A stretch of 64,000 nt of DNA from DIGJ01 sp041821315 (GTDB taxonomy: Bacteria > Bacillota > Clostridia > Lachnospirales > Lachnospiraceae): positions 32,515 through 96,514 of the forward strand of contig JBGUEO010000017.1 of NCBI GenBank assembly GCA_041821315.1. Direction: 5' to 3'. The translations under genes were made by a program, and so were the position numbers. Shown here piece after piece: positions 19,531 through 29,456 of this stretch; position 1 is the stretch's first letter, and every line of letters starts with the position of its first letter. The notes under the pieces are model-generated. The model had not been told where the DNA came from, ran no database searches, and saw nothing but the letters and a program-made list of their open reading frames with translations.

Positions 19531-22500
19531 TTACACACTTTCATTGACCATAAATGTATATACGGATGAAGTAGATCCATTATTATGAAACTTTATTTCT
19601 AATTTTCCATCATTCGTCATATAGGTACCACAATTCCAGCCTGCACCAGATGCAACAGTAGCCCATCCGCCTGTAATTGTATTTTGAAATCCAGTGACAT
19701 CTACGGTTGTCGCACTATCAAGTCCTTTAATATAAAGAATATAAATGCTTCCATTAAAAATAACTTTGACACTCACATTATCTGTGGCATATGGTGCCCC
19801 CACAGTAACTACCGTATAATCACCATCTAATTGTAACGGATACTCACTTCCATTCACAACCCACTTGGCATAAACTGTGATATTATCTGTTGGCATCGTG
19901 TCAAAACTATATGCCGTACTAAATTCGCTATCACTGTACCAACCTGCGAAACGGTATTCCTCTTTCGTTGGAGCCATTGGTGTACTCACAGCTGTTCCAC
20001 ATTCCTGTGTGATGTTTTCTACGCTAGTACCTCCATTGGAGTCAAAGGTAATCGTATAGCTGTTTGCCGTCCATTTTACATAGACTGTACTATCTTCTGC
20101 TGGCATCGTGCCAAAGATGTATGCTGTACTTAATGTACTGTCTGTGTACCAACCTATAAAGCTGTATCCTTCTCTCGCTGGATTTTCTGGTGCACTCACT
20201 TGTGATCCATATTCCTGCGTGATGCTGTCTACCATACTTCCTTCGTTTGTGTTAAACGTAATGGTATATTGGTTAATCGTCCAGCTCGCATAAACTGTGA
20301 TATTATCTATTGGCATCGTGCCAAAGCTATATGTCACACTAAGTTCGCTGTCACTGTACCAACCTGCAAAACGGTATCCCTCTTTCGTTGGAGCCGTTGG
20401 TTCGCTCACAGCTGTTTCACAATCCTGTGTGATGTTTTCTACGCTAGTACCTCCATTAGAATCAAAGGTAATCGTATAACTGTTTGCCGTCCATTTCGCA
20501 TAAACTGTACTATCTTCTGCTGGCATCGTGCCAAAGGTGTATGCTGTACTTAATGTACTATCTTTATACCAACCTATAAAGCTGTATCCTTCTCTCGTTG
20601 GATTTTCTGGTGCACTTACTTCTGATTTATATGCTTGTGTGATACTGTTTACCATACTTCCTTCATTTGTGTTAAAAGTAATGGTATATTGGTTAATCGT
20701 CCAGCTCGCATAAACTGTGATATCTTCTATTGGCATCGTGCCAAAACTATATGCCGTACTAAGTTTGCTGTCACTATACCAACCTGCAAAACGGTATCCC
20801 TCTTTCGTTGGAGCCGTTGGTTCACTCACAGCGGTTCCACAATCCTGTGTGATGTTTTCTACGCTAGTACCTCCATTAGAATCAAAGGTAATCGTATAAC
20901 TGTTTGCCGTCCATTTCGCATAAACTGTACTATCTTCTGCTGGCATTGTATCAAACGTATACGCTGCATTAAGTTCCGGATCACTATACCAACCTGCAAA
21001 AAGATATCCTTCCCTTGTCGGTGCAGTCGGTTCGTTTATCGTTGTTCCACAATCCTGTGTAATGTTTCCTACCTTGCTTCCTCCATTGGAGTCAGCGGTA
21101 ATCGTATAGCTGTTTGCCACCCACTTCGCATAAATTGTAATATTCTCCGCTGGCATCTTATCGAAGGTATATGTTGTACTTAAGGCACTGTCGCTGCACC
21201 ATCCACCAAAGCTGTATCCTTGCTTCGTTGGGTCTTTTGGTGCACTCACGCTCGTATTACAATCCTGTATGACGTTCTCTAGTATACTTCCTCCATTTGT
21301 ATTAAATGAAATCATATAACTAGCCGCCATCCAGCTCGCATAAACTGTAATATTCTCTGCTGGCATCTTATCAAATGTATAGGCATTCGTAAGTTCACTG
21401 TCGCTATACCATCCACCAAAGTTATATCCTTCTCTTGTCACTTCTGGTACAGATACCACAACCCCATATTTCAAAGTCTGCACGATATCTTTGTTTTGAT
21501 TATTTGTTTTTAACGTTATGTTATAGCTATCTCTGTCATAATACAGCTTCAATACCAGGCTTCCATCTGCTGCAACAACACCAGATTTTACCGTCTGACT
21601 TTCCTGGCTATTAAATACATAACCCGAATAAGTCTTTTCTTTCGCAGTCACTGTTGCATTATATGCTCCTGTTAGATTCTCCGTATCTTTAAGTGTATAA
21701 CCGTCTCCGGATACATTTTGCTGATAATGCTCTACCTTATAAGTAAGCTGACTATTCAGCTTCCACTTTGCATAAAGCGTAATATTATTCGCTTCCATCG
21801 TTGAAAAAGAATATGGTGTCATCAAATCACGGTCACGATACCAGCCTTCAAACAGATATCCTGCTTTTATAGGTGATGAAGGTGCACTGACAACGCTATC
21901 AACTGTAGTTGTTATCTTACTAACTTCACTTCCTCCAGTCGAATCAAATTCAATGGAATAATTATTTGGCGTCCATATTGCCGTATAAGTTTGATTATTC
22001 GCAGGCATGGTAGTTGCAACCATACTGTTCCAACTGCTAAAGGTATATCCTGTTTTTACCACTGCCGGTGCAAAAATAGCCGCACCATATTTCAAAGTCT
22101 TTACAATATCGGTACTTCCGTTTTCAGGTTTAAATGCTAACGTATAACTATTTCGCTTATAATACTGGCGCAATACCAAGCTGCCTTCTGCTGAAATAGT
22201 CCCTGAAACTACTGAATCATCCACACTACTATCATAGGTAAATCCCTGATAAGACTTTGCTTTTGCCGCTACCGTCTGTCCCGTCGTTCCTGTGAGATTT
22301 TCGGTTTCATACAAAGTATAAGTGTCATTTGCAAGGTTTTGTTGGTAGTGTTCTACTTGATACTGTGTCGTAGTATTTGGTATCCACTTTGCATAAAGAA
22401 TGATATTTTCTGCTGGCATCGTTTGAAAGACAAACGGTGTTGTCAACTTTTCATTTTTATACCAGCCGCCGAACGCATATCCTTTTCTAACTGGAGCTGT

Positions 22501-25500
22501 CGGGGCTTTAATCGTTGTTTCATAAAAATATGTAGAATTACTCACAGAGCTTCCGCCCATTGAATTATAAGCAATCGTATAACCATTATCATTCACATCA
22601 TCCCATACCAGATGGAATGTACGTGAAATCGGCATGGAAGAAAATGCAAGTGATGTACCTTTCCAGGTAATCGTCATATCCGATTCAAGCTTATGTGTTC
22701 TAGAAGGAACCGATACCTTCACTTCATTACCAGATAAGCTGAATTTGCTGTTCGTAAAACTAATATTATAATTATCTGCTTTATAGGTTTTTTTACTTAT
22801 ATCTCCTTCTTTCAGGTCTAGATAGGTCATACTAAAGGTATCATCAGGCAACGTATATGTTTTAATCGTATCCTTCATTTTAATCGGTGTTTCAACCGTA
22901 TCATACGAAAAATCATATACATTGTATTTTGTACCAGCACTTAATAATGGCCATTCGTTTTCATACAAAGTAGGATTATATTGATATTTACCGTTAAGAA
23001 CTTGTGCTTTAAACGCAAGTTCTAGATAGATACCAAAGTCTAGATACAGTGCACCTGACATCTTGGAATTTTTCAGTTGATTGACTGATTGCAACTGATA
23101 AAAGAAATATCCATACAATTTGGTATATATCCCTGCTTCTGCGGTAAGTCCGACACTATCTAATTTCGTTGAGAAAAGTCCTACTGCAAATTCCAGGCGA
23201 ATTCCGGCTCGCAGTCCCAAAGAACCCATAACATAAAACTGGAACGTATACTTTTCATCCATCAAGCTGACCGTATTGCTACCTGCATCTTTGGCACGAA
23301 TTTTTGCCCAGAAGCAATACCTTGTACCATTTTCATACTCAAAGTTACATCCAAGGGCAACATTGATATTTGCACTAACTACAAAATCAACTGATTCTTT
23401 GACTGCAATGATACCCAATAACAAATGTTGCTCTTGTGATATGATATTTTTATCAAAAATATCAATCCAATCGGTCTCATTTCCCATCATATCGCTATAG
23501 AGTTCAAAAAGTTCCTTCACACCTCCAGATATTTCATCTGGCTTCGTGGATGCCATTATCTTTTGGATTTGCTTTGATACATCAATTGAGGTTGACTTCG
23601 TAGAAACCACTGCTTTAAAACTGATTCCGGTATAGTTATAGATATCAATATTGGCATTCATTGTATAATCTGAAATATATTTGAAAATCCATTTCTTTTT
23701 CCAGACTGCCTTACCAGATGCTGAAACATCCATTTTTAATTCTTCAATAAAGGTAGATGACAAGGAAATCGTAATGACACTGTCATCCGTTGCTTTGACC
23801 GAAACATCAAAGCTAACACTAACCGCACATCGCACCCCTTTACCGCTTAATTTTTGCAAGTTCTTTCCAATATTGGCATTTACTTTCAGGTTTTTAATTT
23901 TTACTTTAGAACCAGACGCTGATGCTGCCATTAATTTAACATCACCCACGCTGGCATCGGATCCGTCCTCCATCTTTATGGATAACGAGTCCATTTTTGA
24001 TCCGATTCTAGACATTTCGTTGAATCCATCAGTCTCTAACGCTAATGCTGTCATATAAAGAGAAGCTTTCTCCGCATACCCGCTTTCGACTACCTGATCT
24101 TCAATCTCTTCCTCTACAGAATCAACATCAACGTCCTTAAGCATGCTATCCCCATCTGTACTATTCTTCGAATAATAGTCCAGTGTATCCTGCATCTTAT
24201 CCTGGTTTGTCACAACATATGTTATGGAATAGGTACCGTTTTCTTCCTTGACACTGGTAATCTCTCCATAAGAAACCTCAGATTCCTTGCTATCTTGTGG
24301 AGATGCTCCGGAATACAATGCAATAAAGTCTCCTTTATCAACCGTTGTTTTTTCGGATAGTCCCATCTCTTCATAAGCAGAAAAATCCAGATCCTTTGTC
24401 TCTATCATAAAGGATCCTTCCGCATCCGAGACAGCAGGAACATAGTTTTCAAGTTTACTGTCAACTCCAGCAGCAATCGGTAACACATCTGGAATAAAAA
24501 TTACTTCTTTTGCATCTGCATCCATATATTGAATATTCTGGCTTCCCATGCTTCCCGTAACCGTTACTACCTTGATGTATGCAATATCATCATCCAAATA
24601 GGAGGAATCATCCGCACTGCCTGTAGGTGCTTTTGGTTTATCTTCACTATATATGCAAAGAACATCTCCAACCTGTAACTGTGTATTTCCTTTATATGTA
24701 AAGGAACCACTCGCTACTTCGTCTGTGTTTTCTCCATCGTTAAACCCAACAACTGGAACCGAAAGAGCGTCTACCTTCTCCCCATCCTCTGTCATATCCG
24801 ATACTAAACTATCTGGTATATAGAAAATTCCATCATGAAGCTCAATATTATATACTTCCGCTTTATGAATCGTGAAGTCACATTTTCGAACGGTGTTTTC
24901 CTGATCTTTAAAGTTTAACTTACTATCACTTAATGTCAAATTGTAGGAGACTCCTTCTGTAAATCCTCCTTGGGCAGAAACAACAAAACTCCCTTCGCTT
25001 CCTTGTGCCTTAAGTTTTATCGCCTCTGATCCATCTGCAGCAATCACTGTGATACCACTTATGACACTGGATTCAGAAATTGCTGAATCCGTTGAAAGAA
25101 TCTGAAAGGAAAGTCCCGTCTGTTGATCTGTTAATGAAAAAGAATCATCCAAACTCTGCTGTTCCATCTCAATTTCTGAATACCTAGCATAAAGTGTTAT
25201 ATCACGTAGAATAGGCGTATCATCTGTAAAGCTTTTTTGAAAGCCTTTATCTGCATACCATCCAAGAAATATACTATTACTTTTCTGTGGAGCTGGCAGA
25301 CTAGTAATCGTTTTACCATTTTTAACCGTGACTGCATCTATCGCAGTACCGCCATTGGATTCAAATGTTACAGAAAAAATATCCTCTGAACTTCCACCAT
25401 TCCCATAATCTTTACGTGGTTCTTTGCTAGGAGAAGGGGAAGGCTTAGAATCATTCGTATCATCTGCATCGTTTCCCGAATTATCCGGATCCGACATTTT

Positions 25501-26292
25501 GGTATGTGCATCAATATATGTTTTATCGTTTGGCGTACTATATTTCACACTTTTTTTTGTCTGATTGGATATGGTAAGTTTAGCATCCTTATTCGTAGAT
25601 GCTATTAAACTTCCTTCTGCGCCTGATTTAAGGATAATATCTGCATCCGTTGCTGTTGATACACTGGACGGAACGGATGAGGTAACCGCAGAACCCTTCG
25701 CTTTTGTTTTTATCTGAATCGGTAGTTTACTGCTTATCCTACCTTTAATTATAAGTTTTGCTTTCTTTGCAAGAATAATCTTATCAATTGTTCCGTAATT
25801 AGATAGTAAGCCTTTCGCATTCTTTCTATTGTAAGTTAATGTTTTAACTTTAGAACCTTTTGCAACTTTATATGTCAGCTTACTGTCATTGATTATAACG
25901 CTATTTCCCTTTGCTTTTTCCGTTATCGACTTTGCATTCGTTACAATGAAACCTTTAAATATTCCACTGTTCACAACCGATGCTTTGGATGAACGAATCA
26001 CCAATGTTTTTGCCTGATAGGATTTTTTGGGAATAGTAAACGTAATTGCTTTTTTTGTTTGAATCGTAATCTTTTTAATCTTCTTATCAGCCAATGCTTT
26101 TGTTAGCATCTTTTGTGTTGTTACTGTAATCTGCGTTTTTTTCGTTTCTGTTAAAGTTGTTGTCTTAGTCGCTGCTGCCGAAGCAGTTATCGTGCCAACA
26201 TCAGGTACTACGGATGTCAAAACTACAACAATTGCCAAAAGCAACGCCAATCCAGAACGTAAAGGCCTATTTTTTTTATCTCTCATAACCAC
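19531..26292 (-). CDS. Giant secreted protein with 12 InlB-type (Listeria-Bacteroides) beta repeats
   Basis: 2,253 residues. A long signal peptide ends near ASAAA (about 40). A basic beta-rich region (about 45-260) and a Ser/Pro/Asp linker with PSPSPSKEPRK (about 285) follow. One InlB-type repeat lies at about 305-370. A large unrecognised central region (about 375-1270) comes next. Eleven further repeats span about 1270-2140, each about 70 residues with SNGG, GYxFxGWYSD and TVYAKW marks; two MucBP-like inserts (EHYQQN...) sit among the earlier ones. The last ~110 residues are a separate domain. No LPXTG or membrane anchor is seen. Probably a matrix or adhesion protein. The frame opens at GTG 26292, with ATG at 26286 possible; ribosome-site spacing is poor for both. 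Confidence 0.85.
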   Translation of the reverse strand: MVMRDKKNRPLRSGLALLLAIVVVLTSVVPDVGTITASAAATKTTTLTETKKTQITVTTQKMLTKALADKKIKKITIQTKKAITFTIPKKSYQAKTLVIRSSKASVVNSGIFKGFIVTNAKSITEKAKGNSVIINDSKLTYKVAKGSKVKTLTYNRKNAKGLLSNYGTIDKIILAKKAKLIIKGRISSKLPIQIKTKAKGSAVTSSVPSSVSTATDADIILKSGAEGSLIASTNKDAKLTISNQTKKSVKYSTPNDKTYIDAHTKMSDPDNSGNDADDTNDSKPSPSPSKEPRKDYGNGGSSEDIFSVTFESNGGTAIDAVTVKNGKTITSLPAPQKSNSIFLGWYADKGFQKSFTDDTPILRDITLYARYSEIEMEQQSLDDSFSLTDQQTGLSFQILSTDSAISESSVISGITVIAADGSEAIKLKAQGSEGSFVVSAQGGFTEGVSYNLTLSDSKLNFKDQENTVRKCDFTIHKAEVYNIELHDGIFYIPDSLVSDMTEDGEKVDALSVPVVGFNDGENTDEVASGSFTYKGNTQLQVGDVLCIYSEDKPKAPTGSADDSSYLDDDIAYIKVVTVTGSMGSQNIQYMDADAKEVIFIPDVLPIAAGVDSKLENYVPAVSDAEGSFMIETKDLDFSAYEEMGLSEKTTVDKGDFIALYSGASPQDSKESEVSYGEITSVKEENGTYSITYVVTNQDKMQDTLDYYSKNSTDGDSMLKDVDVDSVEEEIEDQVVESGYAEKASLYMTALALETDGFNEMSRIGSKMDSLSIKMEDGSDASVGDVKLMAASASGSKVKIKNLKVNANIGKNLQKLSGKGVRCAVSVSFDVSVKATDDSVITISLSSTFIEELKMDVSASGKAVWKKKWIFKYISDYTMNANIDIYNYTGISFKAVVSTKSTSIDVSKQIQKIMASTKPDEISGGVKELFELYSDMMGNETDWIDIFDKNIISQEQHLLLGIIAVKESVDFVVSANINVALGCNFEYENGTRYCFWAKIRAKDAGSNTVSLMDEKYTFQFYVMGSLGLRAGIRLEFAVGLFSTKLDSVGLTAEAGIYTKLYGYFFYQLQSVNQLKNSKMSGALYLDFGIYLELAFKAQVLNGKYQYNPTLYENEWPLLSAGTKYNVYDFSYDTVETPIKMKDTIKTYTLPDDTFSMTYLDLKEGDISKKTYKADNYNISFTNSKFSLSGNEVKVSVPSRTHKLESDMTITWKGTSLAFSSMPISRTFHLVWDDVNDNGYTIAYNSMGGSSVSNSTYFYETTIKAPTAPVRKGYAFGGWYKNEKLTTPFVFQTMPAENIILYAKWIPNTTTQYQVEHYQQNLANDTYTLYETENLTGTTGQTVAAKAKSYQGFTYDSSVDDSVVSGTISAEGSLVLRQYYKRNSYTLAFKPENGSTDIVKTLKYGAAIFAPAVVKTGYTFSSWNSMVATTMPANNQTYTAIWTPNNYSIEFDSTGGSEVSKITTTVDSVVSAPSSPIKAGYLFEGWYRDRDLMTPYSFSTMEANNITLYAKWKLNSQLTYKVEHYQQNVSGDGYTLKDTENLTGAYNATVTAKEKTYSGYVFNSQESQTVKSGVVAADGSLVLKLYYDRDSYNITLKTNNQNKDIVQTLKYGVVVSVPEVTREGYNFGGWYSDSELTNAYTFDKMPAENITVYASWMAASYMISFNTNGGSILENVIQDCNTSVSAPKDPTKQGYSFGGWCSDSALSTTYTFDKMPAENITIYAKWVANSYTITADSNGGSKVGNITQDCGTTINEPTAPTREGYLFAGWYSDPELNAAYTFDTMPAEDSTVYAKWTANSYTITFDSNGGTSVENITQDCGTAVSEPTAPTKEGYRFAGWYSDSKLSTAYSFGTMPIEDITVYASWTINQYTITFNTNEGSMVNSITQAYKSEVSAPENPTREGYSFIGWYKDSTLSTAYTFGTMPAEDSTVYAKWTANSYTITFDSNGGTSVENITQDCETAVSEPTAPTKEGYRFAGWYSDSELSVTYSFGTMPIDNITVYASWTINQYTITFNTNEGSMVDSITQEYGSQVSAPENPAREGYSFIGWYTDSTLSTAYIFGTMPAEDSTVYVKWTANSYTITFDSNGGTSVENITQECGTAVSTPMAPTKEEYRFAGWYSDSEFSTAYSFDTMPTDNITVYAKWVVNGSEYPLQLDGDYTVVTVGAPYATDNVSVKVIFNGSIYILYIKGLDSATTVDVTGFQNTITGGWATVASGAGWNCGTYMTNDGKLEIKFHNNGSTSSVYTFMVNESV
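20040..20940 (-). repeat. 420-bp higher-order tandem repeat inside the surface-protein gene
   Basis: Near-identical blocks, such as the one containing ACTATCTTCTGCTGGCATCG, recur near 20090, 20510 and 20930. The period is therefore 420 bases, or two 70-residue repeats (an FDSNGG type alternating with an FNTNEG type). The high identity points to recent duplication or gene conversion. Confidence 0.85.
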
Positions 26293-26334
26293 TTTTCTTC
26301 ATTTCTCCTTCTATTCTATTTATAGGTTTTGTTT

Positions 26335-26655
26335 TCACGGTTTCATTTCACTCACAAACCGAAAGCCTAGGATAAAACCTGGAATACGATAAATTGGATT
26401 AGCATACAACCTGTTATAATCCTTTACTGACTCCCGGTAGATCATACGACTTGTTTCAATCATTCTTCTTGCCACTACTATGTCTTTACTTTCCTGCTCC
26501 TGCCTGTAGATGGCTTGGTGCATCTTTATCTGCTCTTTTGTAGCCTCCACTTCATGATATCTGTCAACTAGTTTATGATAGGAAACCGTAAACCAAAGGG
26601 TAATAAAGGCTATTGCAGATATTCCTGCTATTACGTAGGCTATCATGGATATCAA
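26335..26655 (-). CDS. Small single-pass membrane protein, LemA-like
   Basis: About 106 residues. One N-terminal membrane segment (about 3-24) precedes a charged helical region. The ending DYNRLYANPIYRIPGFILGF resembles the YN...FP...GF end of LemA proteins, but the protein is shorter than LemA (about 180-200). I infer a LemA-like fold; the function is unknown. The likely start is TTG at 26655, seven bases after AGGAG; a GTG one codon earlier and an ATG at 26646 are alternatives. It is immediately upstream of the giant surface protein gene and may be cotranscribed with it. Confidence 0.55.
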   Translation of the reverse strand: MISMIAYVIAGISAIAFITLWFTVSYHKLVDRYHEVEATKEQIKMHQAIYRQEQESKDIVVARRMIETSRMIYRESVKDYNRLYANPIYRIPGFILGFRFVSEMKP

Positions 26656-26832
26656 CACTTCACTCCTCGCATTCAAATTTTTATGAATTTAGTATAACAA
26701 ATAGAAAGCATAAATTATCATTTACCACCTCAAATGCACTTTTTTAACCCTGAAATGTATTCATAAATCATTGAGGTTTCTTTTGATTCATGATAAAATA
26801 AATTGTTCAAACGAGCTATTAAGGGGGGAACG

Positions 26833-27558
26833 ATGCTTAAAATTGCCATTTGTGATGATGAAATAACGGAGCTTTCCCGTATTTCAAAATTATTAAACCG
26901 ATATCATGAACAAAAAAATGCTGCCTTTCGATACGATGTTTTTTCCAATCCTATCGAGCTATTAGAAAGCTTGCAAACCAATAGCTACGATATTTTGCTG
27001 CTTGATGTGCTTATGCCGGGAATAAACGGAATTGCGGCAGCTCAAGAAATACGTGGATTTAATCAGACTATAAAAATCATATTTCTGACTTCATCTCCTG
27101 AGTTCGCCGTTGAAAGCTATGCTGTAGATGCATATTACTACCTATTAAAACCTACTACAGAAACCAGACTTTTTCCCATTTTAGATAAACTTTTTTTTGA
27201 TGCACAAAACACAAAAGAATACCTATATATCAAGTCAGCCTCTGGAATTATGCGTATCTCATTTCATAACCTTGAATTTTTAGAAGTAATGAACAAAAAA
27301 CTATATTTTCACTTAACCGATGGCAATATAAAAGAAGTCTATGGTTCGCTTTCTGATTACGAGCCAAAACTTCTTAACAAGGAGGAGTTCATTAAAGTCC
27401 ACCGATCTATTATTGTAAATATGAAGCATACCCAGGAACTGCATATTGGTACGATTACAACTGCTACCGGACAGAGCATCCCAATATCAAGACTTCTATA
27501 TCCAAAAGTGCGAGAACTATACATGAATTATCTATTTTTAGAAAAAGGGGTAGAATAA
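26833..27558 (+). CDS. LytTR-family response regulator (AgrA-like)
   Basis: 241 residues. The receiver domain has an acidic pair at D8-D9 and the phospho-acceptor D58 in DILLLDVLMPG. The C-terminal ~105 residues form a LytTR DNA-binding domain, with the typical FIKVHRSIIVN. The start is the ATG at 26833, after AAGGGGGGAA; the in-frame start 30 bases earlier has no ribosome site. The stop overlaps the kinase start as TAATG, so the pair is coupled. No peptide pheromone gene (agrD/agrB type) is visible nearby. The targets may include the adjacent surface-protein genes, but this is only positional. Confidence 0.9.
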   Translation: MLKIAICDDEITELSRISKLLNRYHEQKNAAFRYDVFSNPIELLESLQTNSYDILLLDVLMPGINGIAAAQEIRGFNQTIKIIFLTSSPEFAVESYAVDAYYYLLKPTTETRLFPILDKLFFDAQNTKEYLYIKSASGIMRISFHNLEFLEVMNKKLYFHLTDGNIKEVYGSLSDYEPKLLNKEEFIKVHRSIIVNMKHTQELHIGTITTATGQSIPISRLLYPKVRELYMNYLFLEKGVE

Positions 27559-28859
27559 TGATTACTGCTGTAGGTTTCATTAACTATGGGCTAATATTAC
27601 TATTTGGAATATTGCTTTCAATAGACTTTGCGGGAATTGAACAAACACATAAGAACCGTCTGGTAGTAAATTGCTTTATTTTATCCTTGCTTATAGTACA
27701 GTTCGCAAGCTGGCGATTTTTCGGGTACGACATCACCAGAAAAATATATCCTTTCATAGTACATATTCCACTGATGCTTTTTATTTCTTTCTATTATAAG
27801 CAAAACTTTATTGTTGCTTTTGTCTCTGTGCTATCTGCATATCTATGCTGCCAGACACCAAGATGGTTTGCCACAATGGCTCTTTATCTGTTCAATAGTA
27901 AATTATCCTACCTTATAGTTAATTCATTGGCTATATTTCCTGTATTGTTTTTACTCAAAAAATATGTCGTACGCTCCATCAACCAGCTAATCAACATATC
28001 CAAACGATCACTACTACTATTTGGTATCGTACCGCTTATGTATTATTTATTCGACTATACTACAACCGTATACACGAATTTATTATATCGTGGAATTGAA
28101 ATGGCTGTACTCTTTATGCCCACTCTTGTATCCATGTTTTATTTTATATTCACTCTCATATACTACAATGAAATGCAGCGTCGCAGTAATGCCGAACGTG
28201 AATCTATCATATTATCAATTCAGGTCAGCCAGGCAAAAATAGAACTGTCAAAATTTTTAGAATCACAAGAAAAGACTGCGATATACCGCCACGATATGCG
28301 TCACCATCTTAATCTAATTGGAGGCTATCTTGAAACTGGTGATATAACAAAAGCATCGGAATATATTAGCAATACGCAGGCAGATATTAAAGAAATTACC
28401 CCTATCCACTATTGCGAAAACAGTACCATCAACCTAATTCTCTCCTACTTTGCCGGCAAAGCAAAAACAGTCGGTATTACTTTTTTCACTGATGTTAATA
28501 TCCCCCAGGACATATCTATCTTAGAAACTGAGCTTTGTGCTTTACTATCCAATAGTTTAGAAAATGCTATTCTTGCCTGTACGAAGGTTTCCGAAACAAA
28601 CGCACGGATAGTGCGTGTCATTTGTCAGCTACATAAAGACAATATGCTTATTTTTATCGAAAATAACTATAACGGCAACGTAGAAATGATAAATGGACTG
28701 CCACAAAACCATAGCTCTGGACATGGCTTTGGTGTTAAAAGCAGTATGACAATTGTTAATAAATATAAAGGTTACTGTTCCTATACTGCAATTGATGGAA
28801 TATTTACAGTAAAGATTGTACTGCCTATGAAAAAAGTGACACAAAAAGTGGCTGGATGA
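27558..28859 (+). CDS. GHKL sensor histidine kinase (AgrC/quorum-sensing type)
   Basis: 433 residues. About six hydrophobic segments cover residues 1-210. A helical linker carries the phospho-acceptor histidine in YRHDMRHHLNLI (about 245-256). The GHKL ATPase domain follows, with the N box LLSNSLENAI and G box SSGHGFGVKSS. It belongs to the polytopic sensor group that pairs with LytTR regulators and usually detects peptides or small extracellular signals. It is coupled to the regulator directly upstream. The gene ends inside a hairpin (28850-28884). Confidence 0.9.
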   Translation: MITAVGFINYGLILLFGILLSIDFAGIEQTHKNRLVVNCFILSLLIVQFASWRFFGYDITRKIYPFIVHIPLMLFISFYYKQNFIVAFVSVLSAYLCCQTPRWFATMALYLFNSKLSYLIVNSLAIFPVLFLLKKYVVRSINQLINISKRSLLLFGIVPLMYYLFDYTTTVYTNLLYRGIEMAVLFMPTLVSMFYFIFTLIYYNEMQRRSNAERESIILSIQVSQAKIELSKFLESQEKTAIYRHDMRHHLNLIGGYLETGDITKASEYISNTQADIKEITPIHYCENSTINLILSYFAGKAKTVGITFFTDVNIPQDISILETELCALLSNSLENAILACTKVSETNARIVRVICQLHKDNMLIFIENNYNGNVEMINGLPQNHSSGHGFGVKSSMTIVNKYKGYCSYTAIDGIFTVKIVLPMKKVTQKVAG

Positions 28860-28884
28860 TACAAGTTTATTGTATTATCCAGCC
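28850..28884. terminator. Hairpin between the kinase gene and the pseudogene
   Basis: GGCTGGATGATACAA pairs with TTGTATTATCCAGCC with one mismatch. The T-rich flank is on the minus-strand side, so it terminates the pseudogene better than the kinase; it spans the kinase stop codon. Confidence 0.6.
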
Positions 28885-29322
28885 TCATGACCTGTATGAA
28901 CTGTCTTATATAATGTACCTTGTCTTGTATTGCAATCGCCAATAGCAACCACATCTACTGCAGCATCCCGATACGCATCAACCAATTCTTCATTTGCACG
29001 AACACCAAATGAAACTACCATATTATCACAAGCTATGTTTACTTTGTCACCTGTTTCATTTTCGAATACGGCACCATTCTCATCCGTCTTTAACATTTTC
29101 TACACTACCGACCCAAAAACTTCGTTCATCCTCATGAACAAATGCTGGAATATTTACTGCTGCCTTGATTTTTGCTGCATCTTCAATATAAATCCCATGA
29201 TCATAATAAATCGGTCGATTAATATATGGCGCTAACTTTTGAATCGAGTGCCTACCTCTTGATACATGAAGTAAATCAATTTTGTCAGAAATAGACGTTG
29301 CAAATTCATTATTTGGTTTCAA
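28885..29322 (-). pseudogene. Remnant of an NADH:flavin oxidoreductase / 2-enoate reductase
   Basis: Two fragments in different frames. Bases 29080-29322 encode part of the TIM barrel (DKIDLLHVSRG; later EDAAKIKAAVNIPAFV). Bases 28875-29096 encode the C-terminal FAD/NAD part (VVSFGVRANEELVDAYRDAA; then VAIGDCN and HTGHEAG). Intact relatives of the old-yellow-enzyme/2-enoate reductase family have about 650 residues, so most of the barrel, the iron-sulfur site and the first half of the second domain are gone. The region is a deletion plus frameshift relic, not a functional gene. Confidence 0.8.
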
Positions 29323-29369
29323 CTAAGCACCTTTAACTTTTACAAGACACTTACCTATTTTCATATTGA

Positions 29370-29416
29370 TTTTTACTTATTTTTGTTTATTGCTATTTTG
29401 TTTATTTAGATATATA
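29370..29416 (+). promoter_or_regulatory. Candidate autoregulatory operator of the DeoR-type gene
   Basis: The tract TTATTTTTGTTTATTGC followed by TTTTGTTTATTTAG is the reverse complement of the AAATAAACAAAAATAA-type repeats found upstream of the importer gene at 42015. It lies 40-85 bases before the regulator start. I infer autoregulation. Confidence 0.5.
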
Positions 29417-29456
29417 CTATTTATAGATTTATTTAAGTAGGGGGATTATAAACAAC

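Noticed and set aside
20635..21183. 182-codon plus-strand ORF
   Set aside because: It is antisense to the repeat region of the surface protein; the repeated sequence keeps the opposite frame open by periodicity.
19840..22600. Regular repeats that could suggest a CRISPR array
   Set aside because: The repeats are coding, 210-420 bases in period and without unique spacers; no cas gene is nearby. They are protein repeats.
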